From Dysgonomonas sp. BGC7 (GTDB lineage Bacteria > Bacteroidota > Bacteroidia > Bacteroidales > Dysgonomonadaceae): a DNA stretch of 64,000 nucleotides. The stretch is from contig NZ_CVRP01000004.1 of assembly GCF_001261735.1 (NCBI RefSeq), forward strand, positions 1 through 64,000. Direction: 5' to 3'. Position 1 is the first letter of the stretch, and each line of letters opens with the position of its first letter. Made by a program: the position numbers and the translations under genes. The notes below the pieces were generated by a model. The model did not search any database, was not told the DNA's origin, and saw only the letters and a program-made list of their open reading frames with translations. Below are positions 18,050 to 27,612 of this stretch, piece by piece.

Positions 18050-18838
18050 TCAGTTCTTCATTGGACGGATTTCTATTTTAGTATTCACTTCCTTCAAAGC
18101 ATTACCAATTTTTTCCTGATCGAATTCCGACATATGATATGGATACAGCACTTTTGGCTGCACCTTTTTTACTGCATCTACAAACATTTCATCATTCATT
18201 GTATAAGGCAGATTTTTAGGCATAAAAGCAATATCTATTTTACCTTTCAAACTATCCATTTCAGGAATGTTTTCCGTATCGCCAGCTACATATATTCTTT
18301 TATCTCCAAATGTAAAGATATACCCATTGCCCCGGCCTTTAGGATGATACGCCTCTCCGTCAGGCTTTTTGTTGACAATATTGTATGCCGGAACAACATC
18401 TATTGCAATATCACTCCACGCGGTTTTGTCTCCATTTTTTACTACATCTCCATATCCAAGAATCTCATTACAAACTTTAGATACAATAAAATGAGTATCA
18501 GACTTTCTTACAGCATTAATCGCTACAGTATCTAAATGATCGGCATGCTCGTGAGTAAGAATAATAAGATCAGCCTTTAGTAATCTCGAGTAATCTGCTA
18601 CTTGGGAATACGGATCAACATGAATAATCTTTCCTGCATAATCGAAGATAAGAGAACCATGTCCGACAAGTGTCACAGCCAAACTACCTTTGTTTGTCTC
18701 GTAAATATCCGACTTGATATACTCTGTCTGTTCCATTTGTAAAGAATCTTTACCTTTACTATCTTCCATAGCCTTAGACTTATTGCCACAGGCTGAGAAA
18801 ATAAACAAAACAATAAATACGGGTAATAAGTTTCTCAT
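18050..18838 (-). CDS. metallo-beta-lactamase-fold lipoprotein, UlaG-like
   Basis: A lipoprotein signal peptide ends in the lipobox FSAC (Cys at about residue 17), followed by a Lys/Glu/Ser-rich linker. The rest is a metallo-beta-lactamase fold of the UlaG/YhfI type with the metal motif LTHEHADHLD, a later AGDTEN motif and a final histidine in LYPYHMSEFD. It should be a hydrolase anchored to the membrane on the periplasmic side. The substrate is unknown. It sits between recJ and recQ, 26 nt from recJ, with no obvious functional link. Confidence 0.85.
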   Translation of the reverse strand: MRNLLPVFIVLFIFSACGNKSKAMEDSKGKDSLQMEQTEYIKSDIYETNKGSLAVTLVGHGSLIFDYAGKIIHVDPYSQVADYSRLLKADLIILTHEHADHLDTVAINAVRKSDTHFIVSKVCNEILGYGDVVKNGDKTAWSDIAIDVVPAYNIVNKKPDGEAYHPKGRGNGYIFTFGDKRIYVAGDTENIPEMDSLKGKIDIAFMPKNLPYTMNDEMFVDAVKKVQPKVLYPYHMSEFDQEKIGNALKEVNTKIEIRPMKN

Positions 18839-18864
18839 AAGCTCATAGTTTTATAATATTCTAA

Positions 18865-20592
18865 TTACACTAATTGGCCTGTATCTATATCTTTTACATA
18901 CAACTGTATATTTATCTTTCCATTATGCACATTCTCTTCCAGAGTGTAACAAATATCAAATGGCTCTCCACTTTTCACTTTATCAAAACTGTCTCCTTGT
19001 CGAAAGGCTATACCGTTAACTGGCGTTGCACAAGAATCATCTATCATCTCCAATTTGAGATGAACATTATCTTTTCCTACAAGTTTACTTGTTCCATAAT
19101 CCATAACGTTGCACGAAACGAATATAGGATTCAGATTTTCAGGGCCAAAGGGGGCGAAGCTTTTCAGGTCTTCTATAAAAGTGCTATTTATATCTTTGAA
19201 TTTAAGTTCGGCATCTATCAATATCTGAGGACGCATCATTTCCGGAGCTATCTTTTCCACAGACATTTCATCGAAACGGCGTTTAAATTCTGCGAGATTT
19301 TCCTCTTTCAAAGAAAGACCTGCAGCATAGGTATGCCCACCAAAATTCTCCAATATATCTTTACATGCTTCTATAGCTTTATAGACATCAAATCCCATGA
19401 CAGAACGAGCCGAGCCTGTTATTAACCCATGAGATTTGGTCAGCACAACAGCTGGGCGTAAATATTTTTCGGTAAGGCGGGATGCCACAATACCAATAAC
19501 ACCTTTATGCCAATTTTCATTATAGATAACAATACTCTTTTTCTTTTTCATATCCACTGTTTCGTCTATGAAAAGGATAGCCTCATCTGTTATCCGCTTG
19601 TCTAATTCGCGGCGATTATCGTTATAATGATCAATATTTGCGCTTTTCTCGCGGGAGTCTTCAATGGTGCTAGCTAAGAGCAAATCAACAGCTTCTTTAC
19701 CTTTCATCATACGCCCCGAAGCATTTATCCGTGGACCTATCTTGAAGATAATATCATTGACAGTAATGCTTTTATAAGTCAGCCCGCAAATTTCGATGAT
19801 TCCCTTAAGCCCCAGACTGGGATTAGAATTTATTTGTTTCAGCCCAAAGTAGGTTAAAACCCGATTCTCTCCCGTAATGGGAACAATATCGGAAGCCACA
19901 CTCACTGCCACCAGATCAAGTAAATCTGTCAATTCTGAAAAGTCTATTTTATTATTTTGAGCTAATGCCTGCACTAATTTGAAGCCAACTCCACAACCTG
20001 AAAGGTGTTCGTAAGGATACGTCGAATCTACACGTTTAGCATCTATGACCGCAACAGCATCGGGAAGAATATCATCGGGCATATGATGATCTCCAATAAC
20101 AAAGTCTATTCCTTTACTCTTTGCATATGCTACTTTTTCTACAGCCTTGATACCACAATCTAAAGCAATAATCAGCTTCACTCCGGTTTCTTCGGCATAA
20201 TCAATTCCTTGCTCTGATATACCATAGCCTTCATCGTAACGATCGGGAATATAATAATCGAGATTAGTAGTAAATTTCCTCAAAAATTTATAGACTAATG
20301 CAACAGCTGTAGTGCCATCTACATCATAGTCTCCGTATATTAATATACGTTCCTTTTGCCCCAGAGCTTTTTCTATTCTTTTGATAGCCTTATCCATATC
20401 AGGTAGCAAGAAGGGATCGTGTAAATCTTTCAGACTCGGATGAAAGAATTTGTTAGCTTCTTCTACTGAATATATTCCTCTCTGTATCAAGAGCTGGCAA
20501 AGAACAGGACTAACGCCTAATTTCTTAGCAAGCTCATCTCTCTGCTCTTTTTGCTGGGTTGTTAGGTCTTCGTAATTCCATTTGTAAATCAT
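18865..20592 (-). CDS. recJ: single-stranded-DNA-specific exonuclease RecJ
   Basis: This 5'-3' single-strand exonuclease of the DHH phosphoesterase family acts in recombination and mismatch repair. The metal motifs are ILIYGDYDVDGTTAVAL, IALDCGIKA, IGDHHMP and the GCGVGFKLVQAL segment. The DHHA1 domain includes GGHTYAAGLSL (about residue 405), and an OB-fold C-terminus follows. The 575-residue length is standard. It is the first gene of the recJ-lipoprotein-recQ set. The 248-nt gap upstream (20593-20840) holds no gene; a TATCTTTA sequence near 20726-20733 may be its -7 box. Confidence 0.95.
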   Translation of the reverse strand: MIYKWNYEDLTTQQKEQRDELAKKLGVSPVLCQLLIQRGIYSVEEANKFFHPSLKDLHDPFLLPDMDKAIKRIEKALGQKERILIYGDYDVDGTTAVALVYKFLRKFTTNLDYYIPDRYDEGYGISEQGIDYAEETGVKLIIALDCGIKAVEKVAYAKSKGIDFVIGDHHMPDDILPDAVAVIDAKRVDSTYPYEHLSGCGVGFKLVQALAQNNKIDFSELTDLLDLVAVSVASDIVPITGENRVLTYFGLKQINSNPSLGLKGIIEICGLTYKSITVNDIIFKIGPRINASGRMMKGKEAVDLLLASTIEDSREKSANIDHYNDNRRELDKRITDEAILFIDETVDMKKKKSIVIYNENWHKGVIGIVASRLTEKYLRPAVVLTKSHGLITGSARSVMGFDVYKAIEACKDILENFGGHTYAAGLSLKEENLAEFKRRFDEMSVEKIAPEMMRPQILIDAELKFKDINSTFIEDLKSFAPFGPENLNPIFVSCNVMDYGTSKLVGKDNVHLKLEMIDDSCATPVNGIAFRQGDSFDKVKSGEPFDICYTLEENVHNGKINIQLYVKDIDTGQLV

Positions 20593-20840
20593 TATATATA
20601 GTTTTTCTTTCTTCTTTCTTAGACAAGCCGACAGATATTTCTGTAGTCAATAATCAGTAATATTAAACAATCAGCTTGGTTGTAATATGCATTTAGCAAC
20701 AATAAGTGCGCATATTACGAATATGTAAAGATAATATATATAACTGAAATCACTGTGTCTGATTTTATTTTTTATTAGCAATAATACTATAATAATTTAT
20801 AAAGTAATATGATATATTAACCTATCGATACTTAGGTTTT

Positions 20841-21626
20841 TCATTTAATATTACTAGCTTTCAATCCTTTTATTACAGAAGAAGTAAACCCAGCATGCTC
20901 CATCTCATTCAATCCTTTAATGGTAATACCTCCCGCTGTGGTTACCTTATCTATTTCAGCTTCGGGATGATCGCCCGTAGCTTCTAACAACTCTATTGCG
21001 CCCCGCAGAGTTTGCAACACAGCCTTTTTCGCCTGTGCTGGATATACTCCCATTTCTATACCACCTTCCATAGAAGCTCTTATATAACGAAAAGCAAAGG
21101 CGATACCGCAAGAAGTAAGAGAAGTAATGGCCGGAATCATCTTTTCCTCTACAAACTCAGCTTTACCCAATAGGGAAAATATACGAAACACCTGATTTTG
21201 TTGATTCTTATCAGCCTGTTGTGAAGCTATATAAGTCATACTTTGCCGAACAGCAATTGCAGTATTAGGTACTACTCTGAAAACAGGCTTGTTCGGGGAT
21301 GTCCATTGCTGAAGCTGAGCAAGAGTAACCACAGCAGCCACAGATACTATTAGTTGATCGGAATTTGACAGTGAAGAATTATGCGTTTTCAATACATTTT
21401 CAACATTCCATGGCTTTACTGCTATTATAACAACGTCAGCATTAGACAAAGAAGTGTAATCATCTACCACTATATTCAGACTATCGCTTACAGCCTTCAG
21501 CCTTGGAACATTTTCACCTCTATGATCTATCACTGTAATATTCTGAGGTTCTACACTACCGCTAACAACTAATCCTGAAGCTATTGCCCCACCCATATTG
21601 CCGGCACCTATAATTGTTATTTTCAT
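20841..21626 (-). CDS. proC: pyrroline-5-carboxylate reductase
   Basis: This enzyme catalyses the last step of proline synthesis, NAD(P)H-dependent reduction of 1-pyrroline-5-carboxylate. The Rossmann motif IGAGNMGGAIASGL, the FRVVPNTAIAVRQSMT segment and the C-terminal dimerisation signature around TTAGGITIKGLNEMEHAGF are intact. The 261-residue length is normal. It starts 4 nt after the DUF488 gene and is probably co-transcribed with it. Confidence 0.95.
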   Translation of the reverse strand: MKITIIGAGNMGGAIASGLVVSGSVEPQNITVIDHRGENVPRLKAVSDSLNIVVDDYTSLSNADVVIIAVKPWNVENVLKTHNSSLSNSDQLIVSVAAVVTLAQLQQWTSPNKPVFRVVPNTAIAVRQSMTYIASQQADKNQQNQVFRIFSLLGKAEFVEEKMIPAITSLTSCGIAFAFRYIRASMEGGIEMGVYPAQAKKAVLQTLRGAIELLEATGDHPEAEIDKVTTAGGITIKGLNEMEHAGFTSSVIKGLKASNIK

Positions 21627-21630
21627 CTAT

Positions 21631-21996
21631 TTAGCTTTTGTTTAAAATCTGTTCAATATAATTTTTCAGTATAATAGCATGATTATGCTCCAGCTCTTTA
21701 GAAGCATATAAGAGTGTAACAGTCTGACGATTCTTTATTGTATCTATAAACCTTTTCATAGCATCAGACTCACTAAGTTCCTTATTGTATAAAGCAACAA
21801 AACTATCCCAGTTAGCTTCTACGTTTTGATGAAACCATTTCCTCAATTCGGGAGATGGGGTTATATCCTTTGCCCATAAATCATAATGCATATACTCCTT
21901 CTTCATTCCTCTTGGCCACAACTTATCTACGAAAACCCGAAATCCATCGTCAGGCATCACTTCTTCATACACTCTTTTTAGTTTAATCTTTGTCAT
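21631..21996 (-). CDS. DUF488 (YeaO-like) family protein
   Basis: A soluble 121-residue protein with the family hallmarks VDKLWPRGMKKE, LWAKDITPSPELRKWFHQ and the final VTLLYASKELEHNHAIIL. The biochemical role of the family is not established. It precedes proC by 4 nt. The 270-nt gap upstream (21997-22266) contains only the promoter of the divergent permease gene. Confidence 0.85.
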   Translation of the reverse strand: MTKIKLKRVYEEVMPDDGFRVFVDKLWPRGMKKEYMHYDLWAKDITPSPELRKWFHQNVEANWDSFVALYNKELSESDAMKRFIDTIKNRQTVTLLYASKELEHNHAIILKNYIEQILNKS

Positions 21997-22243
21997 ATCT
22001 GTTCCTCCTCATCTATTTTAATAAAACAAGCCTTTTCTATCTTTTGTTTTATTTTTTACCTATCAGTAGCTACAGTTACATCTGTAAAACATCATAATCC
22101 GATTAATCTTTTTCTGTTAAGCAAGATTATAATATATACAACATAAAGAATGAATTAAAGGTAGTAAAAATACACAAAGTTAAGACTCATACTATTTTTT
22201 GTTTAATAAATCTCAAAAAATTAGCTATCTATTACAATTTACT

Positions 22244-22251
22244 TACTTTTG
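22244..22251 (+). promoter_or_regulatory. -7 box of the amino-acid permease gene
   Basis: TACTTTTG is identical to the -7 boxes of topA and of the M23 peptidase gene in this window. It lies 16 nt before the ATG at 22267, so the leader is only about 10 nt. The -33 region is AT-rich without a clear TTTG. Confidence 0.6.
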
Positions 22252-22266
22252 CATAAATTTTAATTT

Positions 22267-23718
22267 ATGCTCGATAAACTATTTAAGAAGAAAGACATAT
22301 CTGTAATCCTTAACGAACCCGACTCTTCAACCAGTGGACTGAAAAGAAGTCTGTCTGCAACAAATCTTATAACTCTAGGCATTGGAGCCATCGTTGGCAC
22401 CGGAATTTTTGTTATCACTGGACAAGCTGCGGCCATGTATGCAGGTCCCGCACTAACTATTTCCTTTGTTATTTCGGCACTAGGATGCGTTATGGCAGGA
22501 TTATGTTATGCCGAATTTGCTGCAATGATCCCTGTTTCGGGCGGTGTATATTCCTACAGTTACACTACAATGGGTGAAGTCCTAGCTTGGTTCGTAGGAT
22601 GGATTCTTATTCTCGAATACCTTTTTGCATGCTCTAGCGTTGCTGTAGGATGGTCCGGATATATGCTAAGCCTGCTGGATGGATGGGGAATCAATTTTCC
22701 CGATCAAATATCAGGAGCAACATTCGATCACCTAAAGGATGGTAGCTGGGTATGGACAGGACGTATGATAAACTTTCCTGCCGTTTTCATTGTAGCTATC
22801 GTCTCCTCTTTTCTTATAGGAGGTGTGAAGCAATCGGCCTTTGTCAACAATATAATAGTGGTTATAAAAGTAAGTGTCATCTTATTATTCATCGGCTTTG
22901 GGTTATCTTATATAGACACCTCCAACCTTGTGCCGTACATACCTGAAAACACAGGTGAGTTTGGTCATTACGGATGGAGTGGTATATTTAGGGGAGCAGC
23001 AGTAGTTTTTTACGCATATCTCGGATTCGATGCTCTATCTACAGCCGCAGGAGAGGCAAAAAACCCTCAGAAAGATATGCCTAAAGGGATTCTGATCTCC
23101 CTCCTGATATGTGCACTTCTATATATTTCGGTTACAACAGTGCTTACCGGTATAGTAAATTATAAAGAATTGAATGTAAATGCACCTATTGCCCTTGCCA
23201 TAGACCGTGTTGGTGCAGGTTTAGCCTGGTTGAGCCCATTTATTAAGCTGGGTGCAATTGCCGGATTGAGCAGTGTTATATTAGTTATGATGCTAGGACA
23301 ATCCCGTATATATTATTCGATATCTAAAGATGGATTACTACCTAAAACTTTCTCAAAAGTACATCCTAAACATGGAGTTCCTCATAACGCAACCATTTTC
23401 GCTTGTGTTATTACTGCATTGATAGCAGGGCTATTCCCCTTGCATGTACTAAGTGAACTCGTTTCTATAGGTACCCTCGTGGCATTCACAATTGTCTGCA
23501 TATCTATTGTTGTATTAAGAAAGACTCAGCCCAACTTGAAACGTCCATTTAAAACCCCTTGGGTTCCATTCATTCCTCTGTTGGGAGCTGCCATCTGTAT
23601 TATACAAATGTTATCTCTTCCTTGGAGTACATGGTCGAGGCTCATAGGCTGGTCTATACTTGGATTTATTATATATTTCACCTATGGGATAAAACACAGT
23701 AAACTAAATAACAAATAG
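22267..23718 (+). CDS. APC-family amino-acid permease
   Basis: A 483-residue inner-membrane permease with about 12-14 helices. The first helix pair carries the APC motif LGIGAIVGTGIFVITG, and the FYAYLGFDALSTAAGEAKNPQKDMPKG segment is typical of cationic amino acid transporter-like members. The amino acid carried is unknown. It is a single gene with its own promoter and a bidirectional terminator shared with the convergent DUF1080 gene. Confidence 0.9.
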   Translation: MLDKLFKKKDISVILNEPDSSTSGLKRSLSATNLITLGIGAIVGTGIFVITGQAAAMYAGPALTISFVISALGCVMAGLCYAEFAAMIPVSGGVYSYSYTTMGEVLAWFVGWILILEYLFACSSVAVGWSGYMLSLLDGWGINFPDQISGATFDHLKDGSWVWTGRMINFPAVFIVAIVSSFLIGGVKQSAFVNNIIVVIKVSVILLFIGFGLSYIDTSNLVPYIPENTGEFGHYGWSGIFRGAAVVFYAYLGFDALSTAAGEAKNPQKDMPKGILISLLICALLYISVTTVLTGIVNYKELNVNAPIALAIDRVGAGLAWLSPFIKLGAIAGLSSVILVMMLGQSRIYYSISKDGLLPKTFSKVHPKHGVPHNATIFACVITALIAGLFPLHVLSELVSIGTLVAFTIVCISIVVLRKTQPNLKRPFKTPWVPFIPLLGAAICIIQMLSLPWSTWSRLIGWSILGFIIYFTYGIKHSKLNNK

Positions 23719-23719
23719 C

Positions 23720-23747
23720 AAAAGCTCCGGTTGTATCCGGAGCTTTT
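23720..23747. terminator. bidirectional terminator
   Basis: An 11-bp perfect stem (AAAAGCTCCGG with its complement) and a 6-nt loop end in TTTT on both strands. It lies between the stops of the permease and DUF1080 genes. Confidence 0.85.
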
Positions 23748-23760
23748 ACTATAATATCAC

Positions 23761-25116
23761 TTATGGTAGTTCTTTGATTTTTATATTTTTGAACCACACT
23801 TCATCACCATGATCCTGTAGAAGAATATTTCCTTCTGTAGCATTTCCGAAATCAGGCCAATTCGCATACTTACTGTATGCCACCAGTGCATTCCACATCT
23901 GATTGTTGCGTTCGTATTCTATCAGTTTCACTCCGTTGAGCCAATGCTCTACTTTATTATCTTTTACTATTACCATAGCCGTATTAAACTCACCTTTTTT
24001 GAAAGGCTTATTGTCCGGGGCAGGTATCAGATCGTATAAAGCGCCTAGCTTACGGTTACCTTTCACTCCCAGTTTTGCATCAGGGTGTTTATCATCATCC
24101 AATATCTGAAATTCGCATCCGATAGAAGAACCGGCTCCTTTGTTTGTCTCCGTGTATACAAAGTATTTAATTCCACTATTAGCACCTTCAGTTATTTTGA
24201 AGTCTACTTTGATAATAAAATTCTTGTATTTGCGGGTAGTTACTATATCTCCTCCATTAGCAGATTCTCCTCCTCCGCTTTTCATTACTTTCAGAATCCC
24301 TTCTTCTATAGCCCAACCCTTAGCAGGAAAAGAAGTTAGTTTAGCCCCACGCCACCCGTCAGTGGTTTTTCCATCCCACAAGAGTTTCCAGCCTTCTCCC
24401 GTCTCTCTTGGAGAAATGGTATTTATGATGCAGTTCACCTGAGGTACATTCACCAAAGAAGGAGTTTGATACTTCTCAACATCTGTTGTACAAATATTGA
24501 TATTTTTCCAACTCACAGTTTTACCCTCTAGCTCTTTTTTGCCAATAGAATGTACCTGGAGTGCGATAAAACCGCTCAAAGTCATATCATCCCATATATC
24601 AGCACAAGGGACTCCATTTAGCCATGTACGAACAGATTTACCTATGGCTTCTATACGAACCTTATTCCACACCGCATTCTTGAACGCATTCTGTGATGCA
24701 GGATTAACAGTCATAGGATATAACCATCCCCTTCTAGCCTCATCATATATTCCACCTGACCATGCTCGGGCAGAGGGATCTATCTCGAACTGATAACCAT
24801 GTACCCGTCCATCCTTATATTCTTTATAACTCTGACTACGAAACTGTACTCCGGAGTTAAGCCCATCATCCACTTTGAAATCGAATTCGAGAATAAAGTC
24901 TCCATAATCTTTTTCGGTAGAAAGGAAGGTATTAGGTGTTCCCATTTTCGAAATTCCAACTATAACTCCATCCTCTATTTTATAATCAGCCTTTCCGTTC
25001 AGTTTCTTCCAGCCTTTTAGGTTTTTGCCATTAAACAGCGGCTCCCATTTTTCTTGAGCCTGTAGTCCCACGCCAATGAATAAGGCTATCGCAAACAATA
25101 TTATTTTATTCTTCAT
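23761..25116 (-). CDS. secreted double-DUF1080 protein (3-keto-disaccharide hydrolase family)
   Basis: A signal peptide (cut after LQAQ, about residue 20) is followed by two concanavalin-like DUF1080 domains. The first spans about residues 23-210 ([22 protein letters not shown]) and the second about 235-450 ([24 protein letters not shown]). The family is now linked to cleavage of 3-keto-glycosides made by Gfo/Idh/MocA dehydrogenases. Such an enzyme is encoded 39 nt upstream in the same orientation. The substrate and the role of the second domain are inference. Confidence 0.88.
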   Translation of the reverse strand: MKNKIILFAIALFIGVGLQAQEKWEPLFNGKNLKGWKKLNGKADYKIEDGVIVGISKMGTPNTFLSTEKDYGDFILEFDFKVDDGLNSGVQFRSQSYKEYKDGRVHGYQFEIDPSARAWSGGIYDEARRGWLYPMTVNPASQNAFKNAVWNKVRIEAIGKSVRTWLNGVPCADIWDDMTLSGFIALQVHSIGKKELEGKTVSWKNINICTTDVEKYQTPSLVNVPQVNCIINTISPRETGEGWKLLWDGKTTDGWRGAKLTSFPAKGWAIEEGILKVMKSGGGESANGGDIVTTRKYKNFIIKVDFKITEGANSGIKYFVYTETNKGAGSSIGCEFQILDDDKHPDAKLGVKGNRKLGALYDLIPAPDNKPFKKGEFNTAMVIVKDNKVEHWLNGVKLIEYERNNQMWNALVAYSKYANWPDFGNATEGNILLQDHGDEVWFKNIKIKELP

Positions 25117-25155
25117 CTTGAAAATTCTTTATATCTTATTTTATTACTTTTATTA

Positions 25156-26574
25156 TTACACTATATAGAAATCTTCCCAACCTTTTCTTGGCGGTAATCC
25201 GGCTAGCATTGCATTGGCAAACTTATCGTTGGTTATCTGGTTTGTCCGGCTGTCGAAATAAAGCTTCCTGTTCAGGCGCTGAGCTATAACACCAAGAGAA
25301 AATACCTGACTAAGTGGCCCGTGTATCTCGAATGGTGAACGTGTCTTCTCTAGTCCCTGACAGGCCAGCAGGAAGTTCTCGAAATGATTGGACGGGCTTT
25401 TGGGTACTTCGGGTAGTCTGGAAGCCATTTCCTTCGCTTTCGATTCGGGTATAATAGACAGTGTACTGCCATGTGAAGCCCCTTTGAAGGTCAGCTCCTT
25501 ACCATAGATGATCTTGCCGGGATTGATCTTTTGTTTCTTTATCTCTCCCACACTCGATGCAGGTATATTCGGATCTATGGCAGACTCTCCGTAACCTTCC
25601 GGCAATGGAGGCAGGTTGTCCACCCCATCGTACCATGTCACATCGCAAGCCGGCATCTCTCCTCTGGGACCGAATTTGAACAGGATGGTCGAAGACATCG
25701 GATAGAAAAAGTCGTTATGTCCTGTCAGCTTCACAGGGTTGATTTCGTATGGAAGTCCCAGTTCCAGAAATTCATGTACCGTGTCCAGTATATGGGCACC
25801 CCAGTCTCCCATAGCTCCCATGCCATAGTCGAACCAACTGCGCCATTCTCCGTAATGGTATTTCTTGTTGTATTCGTGGTAAGGAACAGCACAATTCCAG
25901 TTGATCCAGTCCAATGTCGGAGGTATAGGCTCTGCATCGGGATATTTATACATGTTCACATCCCATGTATGCCAGCGGCGGGGATTGTTCATATGCGCAG
26001 CAACGGCTGTTATGTCTTTGATGATACCTGCATCCTGCCATGCCTTGAACTGGAAGTAGTTGGCTTCGGAGTGTCCCTGATTACCCACCTGTGTCACTAC
26101 TTTGGAGTATTTACGGGCTGCCTGCATCATCAGGTCGGCCTCGAGAAAAGTACGGGCCATCGGTTTCTCTACAAATACGTGCTTACCATAAGCCATAGCC
26201 ATCATACAGATAGGGAAATGCGAATGGTCGGGTGTGGCTATGGCCACAGCTTCTATCTGATTGCCCATTTTGTCAAACATCTGGCGGAAATCCTGAAACT
26301 GTTTTGCCTTCGGGTATTTGGCCGTTACTTTTTGGGTATGTTTTGCTCCCATGTCTATATCGCACAGGGCTACCACATTTACCATACCTGTTTTCTCAAA
26401 ATCACCGATGATCTGTTCTCCTCTGTTGCCGATGCCGACATAGGCGATGTTGATCTTTCGTGACGAACCGACAATTCTGTTATAGCTTTGGCCGGACATC
26501 GCATTAACGCCGCTTACGGCCAGACCGGCGGAGGCTAACGCCGCCGTCTTTAGAAAATTCCTTCGTGTTTGCAT
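25156..26574 (-). CDS. Tat-exported Gfo/Idh/MocA oxidoreductase, likely glycoside 3-dehydrogenase
   Basis: The N-terminus is a twin-arginine signal (TRRNFLKTAALASAGLAV), implying export of a folded NAD-bound enzyme. A Rossmann domain follows (NIAYVGIGNRGEQII, ATPDHSHF, VFVEKPMARTFLEADLM). The catalytic-type sequence GNQGHSEANYFQ and a C-terminal Gfo domain come next. Length is 472 residues. Pairing with DUF1080 suggests oxidation of the C3 hydroxyl of a glucoside. Base composition is unusual: two 60-nt lines counted gave 31 and 33 G+C, clearly above neighbouring genes. Confidence 0.88.
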   Translation of the reverse strand: MQTRRNFLKTAALASAGLAVSGVNAMSGQSYNRIVGSSRKINIAYVGIGNRGEQIIGDFEKTGMVNVVALCDIDMGAKHTQKVTAKYPKAKQFQDFRQMFDKMGNQIEAVAIATPDHSHFPICMMAMAYGKHVFVEKPMARTFLEADLMMQAARKYSKVVTQVGNQGHSEANYFQFKAWQDAGIIKDITAVAAHMNNPRRWHTWDVNMYKYPDAEPIPPTLDWINWNCAVPYHEYNKKYHYGEWRSWFDYGMGAMGDWGAHILDTVHEFLELGLPYEINPVKLTGHNDFFYPMSSTILFKFGPRGEMPACDVTWYDGVDNLPPLPEGYGESAIDPNIPASSVGEIKKQKINPGKIIYGKELTFKGASHGSTLSIIPESKAKEMASRLPEVPKSPSNHFENFLLACQGLEKTRSPFEIHGPLSQVFSLGVIAQRLNRKLYFDSRTNQITNDKFANAMLAGLPPRKGWEDFYIV

Positions 26575-26637
26575 ATGTATATGATATTAGAATATTGAAA
26601 TATAAGGATTTGAATAGCACAGACTATTGCAAATGAA

Positions 26638-26645
26638 CAAATATA
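26638..26645 (-). promoter_or_regulatory. -7 box of the oxidoreductase-DUF1080 operon
   Basis: The minus strand reads TATATTTG, 64 nt before the ATG at 26574. No TTTG lies at the usual -33 distance. Instead an inverted repeat sits at 26663-26678, so the promoter may need an activator. Confidence 0.45.
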
Positions 26646-26662
26646 ATCTCTTATTTCAAAAT

Positions 26663-26678
26663 ATGTGTTCGCACACAT
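26663..26678. promoter_or_regulatory. inverted repeat, possible operator
   Basis: ATGTGT and ACACAT flank a TCGC centre. The centre lies about 40 nt upstream of the predicted start of the oxidoreductase operon, a typical activator position. No regulator gene is adjacent, so its partner is unknown. Confidence 0.35.
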
Positions 26679-26844
26679 CCTCATCACACATAGACATTAA
26701 AGATCTGCATATAAACCTCTTAAATAAAGCAAAATGTGACAAACAATTAACATGTTGTAAAACATACTATAAATTCAATTTTATTATTTTTACAGAACAG
26801 ATATAGATTGGTGTTTGTTATAGAGATAAAAATTGAGAAAACAG

Positions 26845-27570
26845 ATGAAACTAACATATATTTATCATAGTGGATTTGCAATAGAAGGAGATGGTTTTAC
26901 TATTATCATAGACTACTACAAAGACACTTCTGACAATCCTAATGAAGGATTAGTACACAAAGAGCTCCTGAAAAAAGCAGGCAAATTATATGTATTAAGC
27001 ACCCATTCCCATTACGACCATTTCAACAAGGAAATACTCAAATGGCAAAAGGAACGGAACGATATTATATATATTCTTTCCAAAGACATATACGACAATC
27101 AGAAAGCTGGAGATGATGCAGGTTTGTACATGAATAAACTTGAAACTTATAGAGATAGCACATTATCTATTCAGGCATTTGGTTCTACTGACCTGGGAGG
27201 TTCCTTCTTGATAAGAGTACAGGGCAAAACCATATTTCATGCCGGAGATCTCAACAACTGGCACTGGAACGAAGAGTCAACACCCGAAGAAGTGAAAGAA
27301 GCAGAAGAGTTTTATATGAATGAGCTGAATCTTTTGGCTGATAATGTTAATCACCTCAATTTAGCAATGTTCCCGATAGACAAACGGCTAGGCAAAGACT
27401 ACATGAAAGGAGCAGAACAGTTCGTTAAGAGAATAAAAACTGATATCTTTGCACCAATGCATTTCAGCGAAAACGGGTATGAAAGTGCTGCGGCGTTTGC
27501 CCCGATAGCAGAAGCAAATGGGACTAAATGCATTTGCTGGATGCACAGAGGAGAAAGCATTGATTTTTAA
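26845..27570 (+). CDS. metallo-beta-lactamase-fold hydrolase
   Basis: A cytoplasmic MBL-fold protein of 241 residues with the metal motif LSTHSHYDHFN, an FHAGDLNNWHW motif and a late histidine in FAPMHFSEN. It resembles UlaG-like hydrolases of unknown substrate. The frame also has a TTG at 26833, but the ATG at 26845 (MKLTYIYHSGF) matches the family start better. It is followed after phased A-tracts by a glyoxalase gene, perhaps in one transcript. Confidence 0.82.
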   Translation: MKLTYIYHSGFAIEGDGFTIIIDYYKDTSDNPNEGLVHKELLKKAGKLYVLSTHSHYDHFNKEILKWQKERNDIIYILSKDIYDNQKAGDDAGLYMNKLETYRDSTLSIQAFGSTDLGGSFLIRVQGKTIFHAGDLNNWHWNEESTPEEVKEAEEFYMNELNLLADNVNHLNLAMFPIDKRLGKDYMKGAEQFVKRIKTDIFAPMHFSENGYESAAAFAPIAEANGTKCICWMHRGESIDF

Positions 27571-27580
27571 CATCATAGAC

Positions 27581-27606
27581 AAAAAAAAACAAAAAAAAAC
27601 AAAAAA
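27581..27606. repeat. phased A-tracts
   Basis: The sequence runs A9-C-A9-C-A6, so adjacent A-tracts repeat every 10 bp. This spacing matches the helical repeat and would bend the DNA. It fills most of the 42-nt gap between the MBL and glyoxalase genes. Confidence 0.7.
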
Positions 27607-27612
27607 TAGATT

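Noticed and set aside
20711-20725. CATATT-ACG-AATATG inverted repeat upstream of recJ
   Set aside because: It is short and AT-rich, expected by chance in this composition, and no regulator or second copy supports it.
25531-26463. 310-codon open frame on the plus strand
   Set aside because: It lies wholly antisense to the Tat-exported oxidoreductase, reads as His/Cys-rich sequence without domain motifs, and is explained by the high GC of that gene.
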